From contig CAZSOQ010000035.1 in the NCBI GenBank assembly GCA_964608495.1, positions 1-29,980 of the forward strand: 29,980 bases of DNA. The letters run 5' to 3'. Made by a program: the position numbers and the translations under genes. The notes beneath the pieces are model-generated. The model saw only the letters and a program-made list of their open reading frames with translations, was not told the DNA's origin and did no database searches. Shown here one piece after another: positions 1 to 9,718 of this stretch (within the stretch, counting starts at the first letter, position 1; each line of letters begins with the position of its first letter). The stretch is from JAKORR01 sp964608495 (GTDB taxonomy: Bacteria; Armatimonadota; Zipacnadia; Zipacnadales; FEN-943).

Positions 1-93
1 AGGCGGGCCTCTCCCCCACCTTCCCCGCCACGGCGAGGCGACCTCAGCGGAAATCCGGCCCCCCAGCCCGGCGGCGAGGAGTGATCCAGCGCC

Positions 94-3000
94 ATGTGCT
101 TTCTGGGACGAGCGATTCTCATCGGGGCCCTGGTGAGCGCCGCGGCGGTCGTGGGGCAACTGGTGGGGCCGCCCGAGGGCGAGCCGCAGGTGGCCGTGCT
201 GAAGGACTTCGTGGCGGACTTCGACGAGGCGACGGTGCGGAACGCGCCCCACGCCAAGGTCAACCCCATCGCGCGTACCGACAACGTGCTCGTGCCGAGC
301 ATCTTCCTGCACCCGACGGGCCAGGGCGACAGCGTGGTGAGCTTCCCTGACGTGGGCGTGCCGCGCGTGCCTCAGGGCGAGCGGGTGTTCCTCCTGTTCC
401 GGATCGGGATGAGCGACGGGATCCGGTGGGACCACGACCCGAAACCCAACGGGGTACGGTTCTCTGTGCACGTCAACGACCAGCTCGTCTTCGAGGAGGA
501 CCTGGCCGAAGGGGGCTGGCGGGCGCGGGCCGTGCCCATGGACCGCTGGGCGGGCCGGAAGGTCAGCGTGGCCCTGCACACCAACGCGATAGACGGCAAC
601 CTCGCCTACGACTGGGCCCTCTTCGGGCGCCCGCAACTGATGCGCTTCGTCGGGGAAACGGACTACCGACGGCTGGATAGCGACACGGTGGGGCTGGCGA
701 TAGCCGAAGTCAAGTGCACGCAGGCCGCCCGAGTCGTCATGTCCATCGGCCCAGCCGCGGGCGACTCGACAGACGACGCCTCGCGCGGGGCCTCGACACC
801 CGCCATCCTGGAGCCCGGCACCCACTGGATACCCGTGTACATCACGCAGGTGGGTGAGCCGCGGCTGACGGTCGAGTCGGGCGCGGCCGAGCTGGCCTCG
901 CTAGGCATGGCCCCCTGGCGTTACCGGGTGGAACCGCGCGAACTGACGCTGGATTCGCCTCTCGTGACAGTGGGGCGGCCCTTCGACGTGCTGCTGACGC
1001 TCGAGAACGTGGGCGAAGGGGTGTGTCCGGGGGGCGAAGAGCTGACGCTGCGGGGCGCCGGCGGGCCGCTGCAGGTGGTGGGACAGGGGGCCGTGGGCGC
1101 GGCGACGGACAGGATCGGACTCGGTGAGCGCAGGACGGTCCGGTGGGCGGGCCTGACGGCCCGGGCCGTCGGCGAGGCCACGATGAGCGTCGCGGTCGGG
1201 GGCAGTACCCGGACGCTGGCCGTGCGCGTTCGCGCGGCCGAGCCGGCCAAGCCCGCCGACCGACCCGACCGCCCGATGGCCCGCGCCACGCCCGGGGAGC
1301 CCATCAGGGGGATTCTGGCAACCTCGTGGTCGCGGCTGTGCTTCGTGGCCGGCGACGACGACGATGACTATGCCATCGCCGAGACCTGGGACGGCCGGGC
1401 CTGGCAGCGCGCGGGCACGCTGTATCCCCTGGCGCGGGTGGTACTGGCGGGCGGGAAGGGCGCACGGGAGGAGGCGGCGGTGCGCGTGCGGGACCTGCGG
1501 GCGGAGGGCGACCGGCTGACGGTCCTGGCGGAGGCGGCCGGCGGCGGCGCGGTGTGGCCGCTGCGGATCACCTGCCGCCCCGACGGCGATTCGGCTCGGA
1601 TACGGATGGACTATAGCCTTACCGCGCCGGAGGAGGCGGGCGTGCTCGCCTTCTACGGGCCGACGGTCCTGGCGGGCGACAGGGCCTACGGCGCGCGGAA
1701 GGATTTCGCGGTCTTCCCCGGGCTCGAGTTCCTGGAGGGCGAGGAGGAATCGTCGTCGTCGCGCGACCTGGTGCCGCCGCTGAGCGACCGGCGGGTGCCC
1801 GTGGCCTACAAGATCGCCACGCCGCTGATGGCCGTGCAGGGCCGGGACTCCCTGGTGGCCCTGATGTGGGACGCGAACCAGGAGTGGGCGAGCGGCGAGA
1901 AGTACCCGGCGGCGCGATTCCTGGCCGCGAAGCCCGACTCGGGCCCGAGCTACGTGCATATGGCCCTCTTCGCGCCGTCGGTGGGCAAGTACGTCGAGGA
2001 GAACCACTACGAGGCCACGAAGCCCTACCCGGTAGGGGTAGGCCAGCGGCTGCGGCTGAGCGCGCGACTGGTGCTGGACCACGCCGCGCGGTACGAGGCG
2101 GGAAGCATCGTGCGCGGGCCGCACCGGGGCGGGCTCGTGCTGCTGGCCCTGCGTCACTGGTTCGAGGCCTACGGCCTGCCGGAGCCGTCGCCCCAGCCAC
2201 GGGACTGGGAGGCCGAGCGCGAGCTGTCGCGGGCGGCGTATCTGGAGACGCTGTGGAACGAGGATCCGCCCGGCTGGCCGAGCCACATCGGCGACAGGCT
2301 GCAGGCCAACGTGACGCTGACGGGCCCGCTTCTGCTGGACCTGCAGGCCGGAGTCAGGCCCGAGATAGGGGCCGAGATCCGGCGGCGCATTGACCTGGTG
2401 GTGGCACGATCGCTGGCCGAGGAGGGCACGGTCTGCCGCCTGCACAGCAACCAGCCCTTCCTGCAGTTCCACTACGGTGGCCTGGCGGCTGCGCTGCGCG
2501 CGTACCGGGGCATGGGCAACAGCACGCTGGGAGGGCGCGAGCAGGGCCTGTGGGTATGGCGGCCCGGCGACAGGGAGCATAGAACGTTGGGTGTGGCGGG
2601 TACGCACACGCTGGGGCAAGCCGCCTACCCGTCGCTCGTGGCCCTGAGCGCCGCGCGGTACACCGGCGAGCCGGAGCTGGCGCGGCGGGCGGTCGAGGCC
2701 CTGCGGCAGATGGAGCTGTACGACGTGCCGCGGGGCGCCTCGATGTGGGAGTGTCCTCAGTACCAGCCGGACCTCCTCGCGGCGTCGCTGGCCGTCAAGG
2801 CCTATTGCGAGGCCTACCGCCTGACGGGCGACGCCGGTCACCTGGAGCACGCGCGGTATTGGGCCTGGACGGGACTGCCCTTCCTGTACACCTGGGAGAT
2901 CGAGGGCTACCCGACCATGCTCTACAACTCCATCGGGGTCATCGGCTCGACCTACTACACGCACTCGTGGCTGGGCAGACCGGTGGTGTGGATGGGGCTG

Positions 3001-3549
3001 GACTACGCCTGCGCGCTGCAGGAGCTGGCGGAGTACGACGATTCGTTCCCGTGGCTGAGGATCGCCCAGGGCATCACGAGCTCGGCTCAGTGGCAGCAGT
3101 ACACCGAGGGTGAGTCCAAGGGATGCTACCCGGACTCGTGGGAAATGGCCGAGAATCGGGCGAATCCGGCCGACATCAACCCGATTCTGATCCTGTTGAA
3201 CGAGTACCGCCTGCGAGGGCTGTCGTTGAGGGTGAGATGCGCGCGGTTTGAGGACGCGGAGGGCCGCGCGGTGTTCCTGAACTCGGGCGCGGACATCGTG
3301 ACGACGACGGGCGGGCCGAAAGACGGCCGACTGGACTTCCAGGTGAAGGGCATCGCGGGCTCGACCGTCTACTCGGCGGTTGCGCAGGTGGCCGAGCCCA
3401 GGCAGGTAGTAGGCTGTGGTGAGCGCGTGGGAAGCGATGAGGAGCTGGGGACCCGGGTGACAGGGTGGCTGTATGACCCGGAGTCACAAGCGATCGTCCT
3501 CAAGCACGACATGGGCGAAGGGCCGGCGGGCTGCGGGATACGTTGGTGA
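94..3549 (+). CDS. Large secreted protein with N-terminal beta-sandwich and predicted C-terminal alpha/alpha-toroid (possible glycosidase or lyase)
   Basis: The protein has 1151 residues. It opens with a hydrophobic signal peptide (about residues 1-22), so it should be exported. The ATG at 94 is preceded by GAGGAG at 76-81. Residues about 85-190 look like a jelly-roll carbohydrate-binding or malectin-like domain, with alternating strands ending in a YDWALFGRP segment. Residues about 270-380 resemble an Ig/CARDB-like sandwich. The middle third is a beta-rich region of the supersandwich kind that precedes catalytic toroids. Residues about 700-1000 are helical, Trp/Tyr-rich and repeat in the manner of six-hairpin glycosidases (for example LAALSAARYTGEPELARRA-like and AYCEAYRLTGDAGH-like hairpins). 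I do not recognise the family or the catalytic residues. Uronidase, rhamnosidase-like or lyase activity would all fit the fold. It converges on the 3780-7280 gene. The fold assignment is inferred; export and coding status are well supported. Confidence 0.85.
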   Translation: MCFLGRAILIGALVSAAAVVGQLVGPPEGEPQVAVLKDFVADFDEATVRNAPHAKVNPIARTDNVLVPSIFLHPTGQGDSVVSFPDVGVPRVPQGERVFLLFRIGMSDGIRWDHDPKPNGVRFSVHVNDQLVFEEDLAEGGWRARAVPMDRWAGRKVSVALHTNAIDGNLAYDWALFGRPQLMRFVGETDYRRLDSDTVGLAIAEVKCTQAARVVMSIGPAAGDSTDDASRGASTPAILEPGTHWIPVYITQVGEPRLTVESGAAELASLGMAPWRYRVEPRELTLDSPLVTVGRPFDVLLTLENVGEGVCPGGEELTLRGAGGPLQVVGQGAVGAATDRIGLGERRTVRWAGLTARAVGEATMSVAVGGSTRTLAVRVRAAEPAKPADRPDRPMARATPGEPIRGILATSWSRLCFVAGDDDDDYAIAETWDGRAWQRAGTLYPLARVVLAGGKGAREEAAVRVRDLRAEGDRLTVLAEAAGGGAVWPLRITCRPDGDSARIRMDYSLTAPEEAGVLAFYGPTVLAGDRAYGARKDFAVFPGLEFLEGEEESSSSRDLVPPLSDRRVPVAYKIATPLMAVQGRDSLVALMWDANQEWASGEKYPAARFLAAKPDSGPSYVHMALFAPSVGKYVEENHYEATKPYPVGVGQRLRLSARLVLDHAARYEAGSIVRGPHRGGLVLLALRHWFEAYGLPEPSPQPRDWEAERELSRAAYLETLWNEDPPGWPSHIGDRLQANVTLTGPLLLDLQAGVRPEIGAEIRRRIDLVVARSLAEEGTVCRLHSNQPFLQFHYGGLAAALRAYRGMGNSTLGGREQGLWVWRPGDREHRTLGVAGTHTLGQAAYPSLVALSAARYTGEPELARRAVEALRQMELYDVPRGASMWECPQYQPDLLAASLAVKAYCEAYRLTGDAGHLEHARYWAWTGLPFLYTWEIEGYPTMLYNSIGVIGSTYYTHSWLGRPVVWMGLDYACALQELAEYDDSFPWLRIAQGITSSAQWQQYTEGESKGCYPDSWEMAENRANPADINPILILLNEYRLRGLSLRVRCARFEDAEGRAVFLNSGADIVTTTGGPKDGRLDFQVKGIAGSTVYSAVAQVAEPRQVVGCGERVGSDEELGTRVTGWLYDPESQAIVLKHDMGEGPAGCGIRW

Positions 3550-3635
3550 GGCGATCGCGAGGGGATCGGGGGCCAGCGACCCCGGCCGGCCTGGGGGACC
3601 ACCACACGGCCACAGCCACAGCAACCGTGCTTGGT

Positions 3636-3700
3636 GCGGGGGACGCCGTCCCCCGCGCCCCCTGCTAGCGGACCGTTAAGTCCGCCGGGCACCTGTGCCC
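3636..3700. terminator. Cluster of three inverted repeats between convergent genes
   Basis: Three perfect inverted repeats lie side by side between two converging stop codons (3549 plus strand, 3780 minus strand). At 3636-3656 a 9-bp GC stem (GCGGGGGAC / GTCCCCCGC) closes a 3-nt loop. At 3668-3685 GCGGAC pairs with GTCCGC around a 6-nt loop. At 3687-3700 GGGCAC pairs with GTGCCC around 2 nt. Position and symmetry fit a bidirectional transcription end, but no T-run follows, so classical Rho-independent termination is not shown. Confidence 0.45.
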
Positions 3701-3779
3701 CCAGACCCCCATCCGGCGATCAGCGTGGTTGGGATGCGTGAAGCCCCGTCCGCGGGAAGACCCACGGCGGCGGCTCGGG

Positions 3780-6700
3780 CTACTCGATCACATATCGCTC
3801 GGCGCCCTCGAGGTGGTCGAAGATCAGCCGGCCGCCCTCGCGCTGGACCGCCAGGCCGCCGAGCGGCTCATCCAGGCCGTTGAGCGCCCGGACGGAGGCA
3901 CCCTCGGGCGCCTCGATCTCGATCCGCGTCGGTTTGGCGAGGACGATCACCTCGCGGCCACCGGACGCGAGCGGGCGCAGGGCCAGGGCGCCGTCGGTGG
4001 CGGCCGCGCCGACCTGAAGCCTCTCTCCCCCACCGTCGAGGAACAGATAGGCCGGTGAGCGCACGAAGCCGATCCGCGTGCCGTTGATCTGGGTCGAGTA
4101 CTCCTCGAAATCGTCGCCCTGCACCGCGGCCCAGGCGTCCGGGGACAGGTCGTAGCGCTTGCCGGCGAGCTCGACCGTCCAGCGGCGCTCGGGGTTGCAG
4201 TTGACCGCCAGCTCCAGGCCGTTCTCGTAGCGCACGAGCACCTGGCTCTCGGTGTAGGCGCCGGTCTTCAGGGCCTGCGAGACGGGCAGGAGCTGCCCGT
4301 CTCGGTGATACAGGATCTCGCGCACAGGCACCATGACGTACCGCGACTGAAGCTGCTGCATGAGGTAGTAGTAGCGCCCACAGGTGGCCACGTCGCCGGC
4401 GGGCTGGAAGCCGATGTGGCCGTAGGCGATGGTGGCGGCCTGGCAGTGGTAGATGCCTCGGCCCCAGCTCCAGCTGGGGAGCATCGAGATATCGGCCTCG
4501 AGGGGATGGATCTTGCGCAGGTCGAAGGCCACGAGCAGCGGATAGCTCTCGGGGTTGGGGATGCCGATCTGGGCGTAGTTGCCGTCCACAAGGCCGGCGG
4601 AGAACCACTGGTGGGTACCCTCGCTGAAGATGGGCCCGCCGTAGGCCCTGTGCCCGTCCATGAGCAGGGCGCCCCAGGCGCGGAAGTTGGTCGAGAACTT
4701 GCCCGCGCCAGGACTGCCCGCCTGGTAGTCCACCTGCCCCCAGGGCGGGTACGCGGTATGGCAGTCGCGGTAGGCGGTGTTGCAGCCGAACTTGTCGTGG
4801 ACGCGGCGGGGGTAGTCCAGAGCCATCTCGAGGGCCTTGAGCGGCCGGATCGCGTAGGTCGGCGGCCACACGCGCATCATCTCGCCGTGGGAGCTGCGCG
4901 CGGCGTTGCGCTCGTCCCAGGACTTGCCCAGGGGGTTGTAGTCCGTGAAGTTCTCGTAGAGCCCGATGTAGAAGCCCATCTCGCGCATGGCGCGGCAGTA
5001 GGCGATGAGCTTGTCGTCGCCGACCTCGGGGGCCGCCTCGATGCACATGGTGTACTCCTGCGGCCCCTGGCCCACGTCGGCGCCGTCGGACCAGGCGTCC
5101 TCGTGGTGGCTGACCATGACCTTCTCGATGCCGTGGCGATGGAAGGTCCGCCACATCTCCAGCCAGCGGTCAAAGCGGTCGGGCGACGTGCCTCCCAGGT
5201 GGCAGTAGAGATGCTCGCGCGTGACCGCGCCCTGGGTCGAGGGCGGGTTCGGGATGCTGGGCAGCACCTCCTCGAAGCGCGACGAGACGTTGATGAACTG
5301 CCTCTCGCCGAGGGCGTTGCGCGTGCCGTCGGTGAGGGGGTGGTAGTAGCTGCCGCCGTTGATGGTCGCGGCCGAATCCTCCAGCGCGCTCGCGGTGTAG
5401 AAGCCCGAGGATTCCGTGTGGTACCAGTCGAGGAGAGTGAGGAAGAAGGTGTCGCCGTCCAGGAGGACCGAGGGTCCCTGGCTGTGGATGGTGAGATAGG
5501 GCACGCGGAAGGTCTTCGGGCTCGTCAGGCCCTCGGCGCGGCCCAGACGCAAGGCCGTACACCTGGGGTCCCGCGAGGCCCAGTCCACGATGAGTGACTT
5601 GCCTTTGGCCCGCAGAGCGATGGTGTACTCGGCTGAGTCGTCCGCGACGGCCGCGCGCCAGCGCGTGGTGACGGCGCCGTCTGCCTCGCGGGCTTCCAGC
5701 AGCCGCACGGAGACCTCGGGCGAGCCGGGCTCTCGCTCCTGGCCCGCCAGCAGAAGGACGGGACCCGCGCCGGCGCAGGGAGTGAAGGGCTTGCGGCCCG
5801 CGACCTGGACGGTCAGGTCCGACAGCGTGCCGGTGACGGGGGTGTAGCGGTAGACGACGCGCTCGTCGCCCCGGAGCGTGAAGACGAAGGCGTCATCCTC
5901 GCGCGCGAGACGGACCTGCGTGGGCTGGGATACCGTAGCGAGTATCGTGTCGGGCGTGGTCGGGAAGGGCAGGTTCTCGATCAGTTCGGGCCGGAAGCTC
6001 GGCAGCGCCATGTCGTCCTGGTAGAAGGCGACGGACTCGAGGTAGATGGTGCGCGGCTCGGGGTTGGTGCCGCCATGGACCTCGATAGCCTCGAGCGTGG
6101 CCGGAAAGTGGACCTTACCGTCGCCCGGACCGCCCCAGTAGAGGTGGTTCGGGTCGCCGGCGGGCCTGTCCCACAGGCGCCTTTGCAGGAGGCCGTAGAA
6201 CCGGAAGTTGACGATGCCGAGGTTGATCCGGTGGCGCTGGCCCGCGGCGTCCAGAAGACGGACCCAGATGTGGACGGGCGGCGTGTCGGCCCTGGGTACC
6301 CAGGACCAGTTGTTGCCGAAGACCCAGGCGCAGGCGGCGTTGAAGGGCCCCGCAAGAGAGATCGGCTTCGGCGGCACAAGCTCGAACCGGCCCGAGCCGC
6401 TCGCGGAGGAATAGGTCACCCTGGCCTGGTAGCGCAGGTCCTCGTAGCAGGGCTCCTCCTCCGAGCGCGCCAGGGTCGCCTGCGCGTCGCCCCACTGGGC
6501 CACGCGCCAGCCCGTGACGTCCTCGAAGGTGACCTGCGCGGGATGCTCGCGCTCGCGGCCCTTGAAGCCGCGCCAGATGGGCGTGACGTGGTCGGGCTTG
6601 TCCTCGACGGTCGCCGGTGAGTATCGGACGGGCTGTTCGGTCACCTTGCTCGCCTCCACGTCGTCAACGTAGAAGGTGAAGGGCAGGTTGAGATCGGGCG

Positions 6701-7280
6701 GCGCCTCCTGCTGGGCAACGAACATCAGCCCGCAGATGCGCGAGGCGTCGAGCTTGCCGTCGGCGTCGGGGTGCCAGGCGGGGTCCTGGGCGGTGCTGAC
6801 CTCGGGCGAGAGGTACTCGTGCCACTCGGGGTCGCCGTAGATCTCGCCCTGGATAGGAAGGAACCAGTAGGAGTTGCCGCCGCCTTGCTTGCCGCCGCCC
6901 TCGATGAGGATCATGCCGCCGTGAGGGTTCTGGGCGAGGGGGCTGCCCTTGATCCAGAACCGGACGCGGCTGTCGGGGCTCCAGAGCAGGTCGCTCACGT
7001 CCGTGCCCCAGGTGTGGCGCAGGCTCTTGCCCTGGTTGGTCCAGGTCATCGTCACGGCGAGGCTGCGGCGCCCGGAGTGGGCCTCGCGGTCGGTGACGAC
7101 CACCTGGGGGTCGGGGCCCGGCTCGGCCGTCCACAGGCGCTGGGCGCCCTCGAAGTCGCTGAGGACCCGCCAGTCGCCGGCGTCCTGGGCCGTAGCCGTG
7201 CCGAGGAACGAAAGGGCCAGCAGGACCAGCCAGGAAGCCGCCCTTGGGCGGCGGCCACGGCGTGGGGGTGCCTCGGACAT
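3780..7280 (-). CDS. Large secreted predicted glycoside hydrolase with N-terminal carbohydrate-binding domain and TIM-barrel-like core
   Basis: The protein has 1166 residues. An Arg-rich n-region and a hydrophobic segment ending near TATAQ (about residue 32) form a signal peptide. The ATG at 7280 has GGGAGG 9 nt upstream, 30 nt after the GH127 stop, so the two are co-transcribed. Residues about 36-215 look like a carbohydrate-binding jelly roll (DFEGAQRLW, then a YVDDVEA strand). A second sandwich spans about 230-480. A beta-rich domain precedes a barrel-like region from about residue 690 with strand-end motifs MVSHHEDAW, MGFYIGLYENFTDYN, TAYRDCHTAYPPWG (D near 838) and GGPIFSEGTHQW (E near 887). 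D838 and E887 are candidate catalytic acids, as in retaining alpha-galactosidase-like or endo-alpha-N-acetylgalactosaminidase-like barrels. The C-terminus is a small beta domain typical of such enzymes. I cannot assign a GH family; DUF5696/GH101-like is a guess by layout. It is the last gene of the minus-strand block. Confidence 0.83.
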   Translation of the reverse strand: MSEAPPRRGRRPRAASWLVLLALSFLGTATAQDAGDWRVLSDFEGAQRLWTAEPGPDPQVVVTDREAHSGRRSLAVTMTWTNQGKSLRHTWGTDVSDLLWSPDSRVRFWIKGSPLAQNPHGGMILIEGGGKQGGGNSYWFLPIQGEIYGDPEWHEYLSPEVSTAQDPAWHPDADGKLDASRICGLMFVAQQEAPPDLNLPFTFYVDDVEASKVTEQPVRYSPATVEDKPDHVTPIWRGFKGREREHPAQVTFEDVTGWRVAQWGDAQATLARSEEEPCYEDLRYQARVTYSSASGSGRFELVPPKPISLAGPFNAACAWVFGNNWSWVPRADTPPVHIWVRLLDAAGQRHRINLGIVNFRFYGLLQRRLWDRPAGDPNHLYWGGPGDGKVHFPATLEAIEVHGGTNPEPRTIYLESVAFYQDDMALPSFRPELIENLPFPTTPDTILATVSQPTQVRLAREDDAFVFTLRGDERVVYRYTPVTGTLSDLTVQVAGRKPFTPCAGAGPVLLLAGQEREPGSPEVSVRLLEAREADGAVTTRWRAAVADDSAEYTIALRAKGKSLIVDWASRDPRCTALRLGRAEGLTSPKTFRVPYLTIHSQGPSVLLDGDTFFLTLLDWYHTESSGFYTASALEDSAATINGGSYYHPLTDGTRNALGERQFINVSSRFEEVLPSIPNPPSTQGAVTREHLYCHLGGTSPDRFDRWLEMWRTFHRHGIEKVMVSHHEDAWSDGADVGQGPQEYTMCIEAAPEVGDDKLIAYCRAMREMGFYIGLYENFTDYNPLGKSWDERNAARSSHGEMMRVWPPTYAIRPLKALEMALDYPRRVHDKFGCNTAYRDCHTAYPPWGQVDYQAGSPGAGKFSTNFRAWGALLMDGHRAYGGPIFSEGTHQWFSAGLVDGNYAQIGIPNPESYPLLVAFDLRKIHPLEADISMLPSWSWGRGIYHCQAATIAYGHIGFQPAGDVATCGRYYYLMQQLQSRYVMVPVREILYHRDGQLLPVSQALKTGAYTESQVLVRYENGLELAVNCNPERRWTVELAGKRYDLSPDAWAAVQGDDFEEYSTQINGTRIGFVRSPAYLFLDGGGERLQVGAAATDGALALRPLASGGREVIVLAKPTRIEIEAPEGASVRALNGLDEPLGGLAVQREGGRLIFDHLEGAERYVIE

Positions 7281-7310
7281 CGGTGCTTGCCTCCCTGCTG
7301 CCGGCGGGGC

Positions 7311-9596
7311 TTAGCCCTCGGCCTTCAGGATCGCGCACTCGAATACCCCGCCCGCCGTGTTGCCGGGGTGCGCCTGGAACCGGACCGTCACCCGCTCCTT
7401 CCCCCTGGTCAGCTCCGCCGGAAGCACGTACTCCACCTCGAAGAACTCCCCCGGCTTGTTGCGGTTCAGGGACTCGGTGCCCACCGTCCGCCCGTCTACC
7501 ACGACGTCGAAGGCCCTCGGCCCCGTGTCGCTGCCCCAGTAGACGCAGACCAGCGTCATCACGCCCTCGGGCAGGACCTTCAGGTCCCAGCTCCACCAGC
7601 CGCCGTCTGTGGCGTGTCGCCAGGCCTTGCTGCCGAAGGGCCCCGCGCCTGTCTTCTCCCCCTGCAGGTTGTGGGCCTGCTCGCTCGCGGCGTCGTTGGG
7701 CACCACCCGGTCCACGATCCGCGCCTCGCGCCGCCGCCGCGCTTCCTCCTCCGCCAGGATCCGCTGGTGCCGCGGACTGCCCTGAGGGGTGATGACCCAG
7801 TACACGCCGTAGCGTTCGTGGACGACACGATTCAGGGGGATCAACCGTAGGTCCATCGGCTGGCCTACGGTGGTGAAGGTCAGGGGCTCGCCCTCCACCG
7901 GCTTGATCCAGGCGTCGAGGTCGTGCAGATCGGCCAGGAAGTACCTGTCCTGGTCCGTCAGGCCCGCCAGCACGAGCGGGCCGTACAGGATCGCCGCCAG
8001 CTCGGGGTCGTCGGGCAACGGCTCGGCGTGGAGGCCCATGGGCATCTCCACCTCGACCCTGTCGCCGTCCTTCCACTCCCGCCGCAGGCTCAGATAGGAG
8101 CTGGGCTGGGCCTCGGCCTCGACCGGCTCGCCGTTGACCCTCAGCTCCACGCCCCGCGTCGCCCAGTAGGGCACCCGCACGCGCAGCGTCAGGACAACCG
8201 GCTTCTCGGCGCGCAGGATGAACGCCGTGCGCGGCTCGTCGGGGAAGCTCGTGCGCTGCTCCAGGCGCACGCCCTTCTCGGGCCAGCTCACGGTGGAGGC
8301 GATGGACAGGTTCACGTAGACACCATCGTCGTCGTGGAAGTAGATGCTGTCGCCGAGCTTCGAGAAGGACTCGATGCCGGTCCCATAGCAGCACCAGAAG
8401 GAGTCGTAGGGCGTGCCGAAGGCCTTCGCATGGCCCGTCGCCAGCGGCAGGAAGTAGGCCAACATGCCGTCCTCGGGGTTCTGGGTACCCAGGATGCCGT
8501 TGAGGTAGGCCCTCTCGTAGAAGTCGGCGTACCTGGGGTCGCCGGTCCAGCGGAAGAGGTAGCGCGTGACCTTGAGCACGTTGTAGGTCGTGCAGGACTC
8601 CTGGTTGTCGCTGCTCAGGGTAGCCGCGAGCTTGCCCGGGTCGGGCCAGTGCTCAGCCTGGTTGCTGCCCCCGGTGGCGTAGGACCGCGCGTTGGCGACG
8701 CGTTCCCAGAAGTAGCGCACGATGGTGCGGTAGCGCTCGTCGCCCGTCAGCTCATAGCGGCGGGCCGCGCCGCAGACCTCGGGGATGTGGGTGTTGGCAT
8801 GGATGCGACTCAGGTTGTCATGCTCTAGGGCCAGCGGCCCGAGGAAGGTGGCGCGGTCGAAGGCGTGGGCCAGCTGCAGGTGATCGGGGTCGCCGGTCAC
8901 GCCGTAGAGATTGTGCAGCACCTCGGACATCCCACCGAACTCCACCGCGAGAAGGCGGTCAGTCTCCCAGACCGAGAGCTTGTCGAGGCGCCCCTTGAAG
9001 TAGGCCGCCATGCGCTTGAGGACGTCCAGGGCCTGCTGGTTGCCGCAGAGCGTGTACATATCAAACAGGCCGGCCATGATCTTGTGGATCACGTAGTAGG
9101 GCGCCCAGGTGACGCGGTCCATGCTTTCGAGGCGGTCCCAGAAGCTCGCCGGGAAGGCCGAGAGATACCCGCCGCCCAGGGCCTCCTGGCACTTGGCCAG
9201 CTCGGCGACCAGGGCGTCGGCCTTGGCCTTCAGCTCCTCGTCGCCCGTGCTCGCGTACATGAGCGCGCAGGCCGAGAGGTAGTGGCCCACGAAATGGCCG
9301 CGTACCTCGACGGTGGGCGCTTCCCAGCCTCCCAGCGCCTCGCCCGGTGCCTCCAGCCCGGCGTTGGTGCGGCAGGAGTGCAGCAGCCGGTCCGAGTCCA
9401 GCAGGTGCAGGTACCGGCGATTGGCCTCCTGGGCGACCAGGCACGGGCCGTCAAGCAGCCGGACGCGACTCAGCTCGAAGGGCTCGACAGACATCGCGAC
9501 GACCTCCTTCTGGGCGGCAACGGGCAGCGCGCAGCCGAGAACTGCCACGCCCATTGCCAATCCCGCCATCAGCAGGCCCCACACAGAGTGGCCCAC
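7311..9596 (-). CDS. GH127-type beta-L-arabinofuranosidase (DUF1680 family), secreted
   Basis: Predicted to release terminal beta-L-arabinofuranose from plant-type glycans outside the cytoplasm. The GTG at 9596 is chosen because GGAGGG lies 9 nt upstream and the start gives a full signal peptide ending near PVAAQ (residue 29). An ATG at 9569 is the alternative. At 761 residues it is longer than a bare GH127 enzyme. Residues about 35-420 are the alpha/alpha barrel and contain the family's zinc and catalytic signature: E333 and C335 in NQESCTTYN, then C402 and C403 in FWCCYGTG. In the characterised bifidobacterial enzyme the equivalent Glu and three Cys bind zinc, and the first Cys of the CC pair is the nucleophile. 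Beta-sandwich domains follow (about 420-600), plus an extra C-terminal sandwich (about 625-761, DUF6805-like) that may bind carbohydrate. It lies 30 nt upstream of the next hydrolase. The open frame continues upstream through the repeat and N gap, but that extension is not real. GH146 is a close alternative family. Confidence 0.93.
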   Translation of the reverse strand: MGHSVWGLLMAGLAMGVAVLGCALPVAAQKEVVAMSVEPFELSRVRLLDGPCLVAQEANRRYLHLLDSDRLLHSCRTNAGLEAPGEALGGWEAPTVEVRGHFVGHYLSACALMYASTGDEELKAKADALVAELAKCQEALGGGYLSAFPASFWDRLESMDRVTWAPYYVIHKIMAGLFDMYTLCGNQQALDVLKRMAAYFKGRLDKLSVWETDRLLAVEFGGMSEVLHNLYGVTGDPDHLQLAHAFDRATFLGPLALEHDNLSRIHANTHIPEVCGAARRYELTGDERYRTIVRYFWERVANARSYATGGSNQAEHWPDPGKLAATLSSDNQESCTTYNVLKVTRYLFRWTGDPRYADFYERAYLNGILGTQNPEDGMLAYFLPLATGHAKAFGTPYDSFWCCYGTGIESFSKLGDSIYFHDDDGVYVNLSIASTVSWPEKGVRLEQRTSFPDEPRTAFILRAEKPVVLTLRVRVPYWATRGVELRVNGEPVEAEAQPSSYLSLRREWKDGDRVEVEMPMGLHAEPLPDDPELAAILYGPLVLAGLTDQDRYFLADLHDLDAWIKPVEGEPLTFTTVGQPMDLRLIPLNRVVHERYGVYWVITPQGSPRHQRILAEEEARRRREARIVDRVVPNDAASEQAHNLQGEKTGAGPFGSKAWRHATDGGWWSWDLKVLPEGVMTLVCVYWGSDTGPRAFDVVVDGRTVGTESLNRNKPGEFFEVEYVLPAELTRGKERVTVRFQAHPGNTAGGVFECAILKAEG

Positions 9597-9718
9597 GCTC
9601 TTGTTCCCTCCGTATCGTTCCTCTCGGCAGCACACAGGCGCGGCCGCGGTTGCGCAGCGGGCGTGGCCTGCGGCCAGACGGCCACCACAGCGCGCCGGGG
9701 CCGCCTTTCGGGCAGACG

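Noticed and set aside
901..2964. A 687-codon minus-strand open frame
   Set aside because: Antisense to the secreted toroid gene, Arg/Gln/His-rich and without start signals or domains.
6664..8394. A 576-codon minus-strand open frame spanning the GH127/hydrolase junction
   Set aside because: It overlaps both supported genes in another frame of the same strand and translates to Arg/Gly/Pro-rich sequence.
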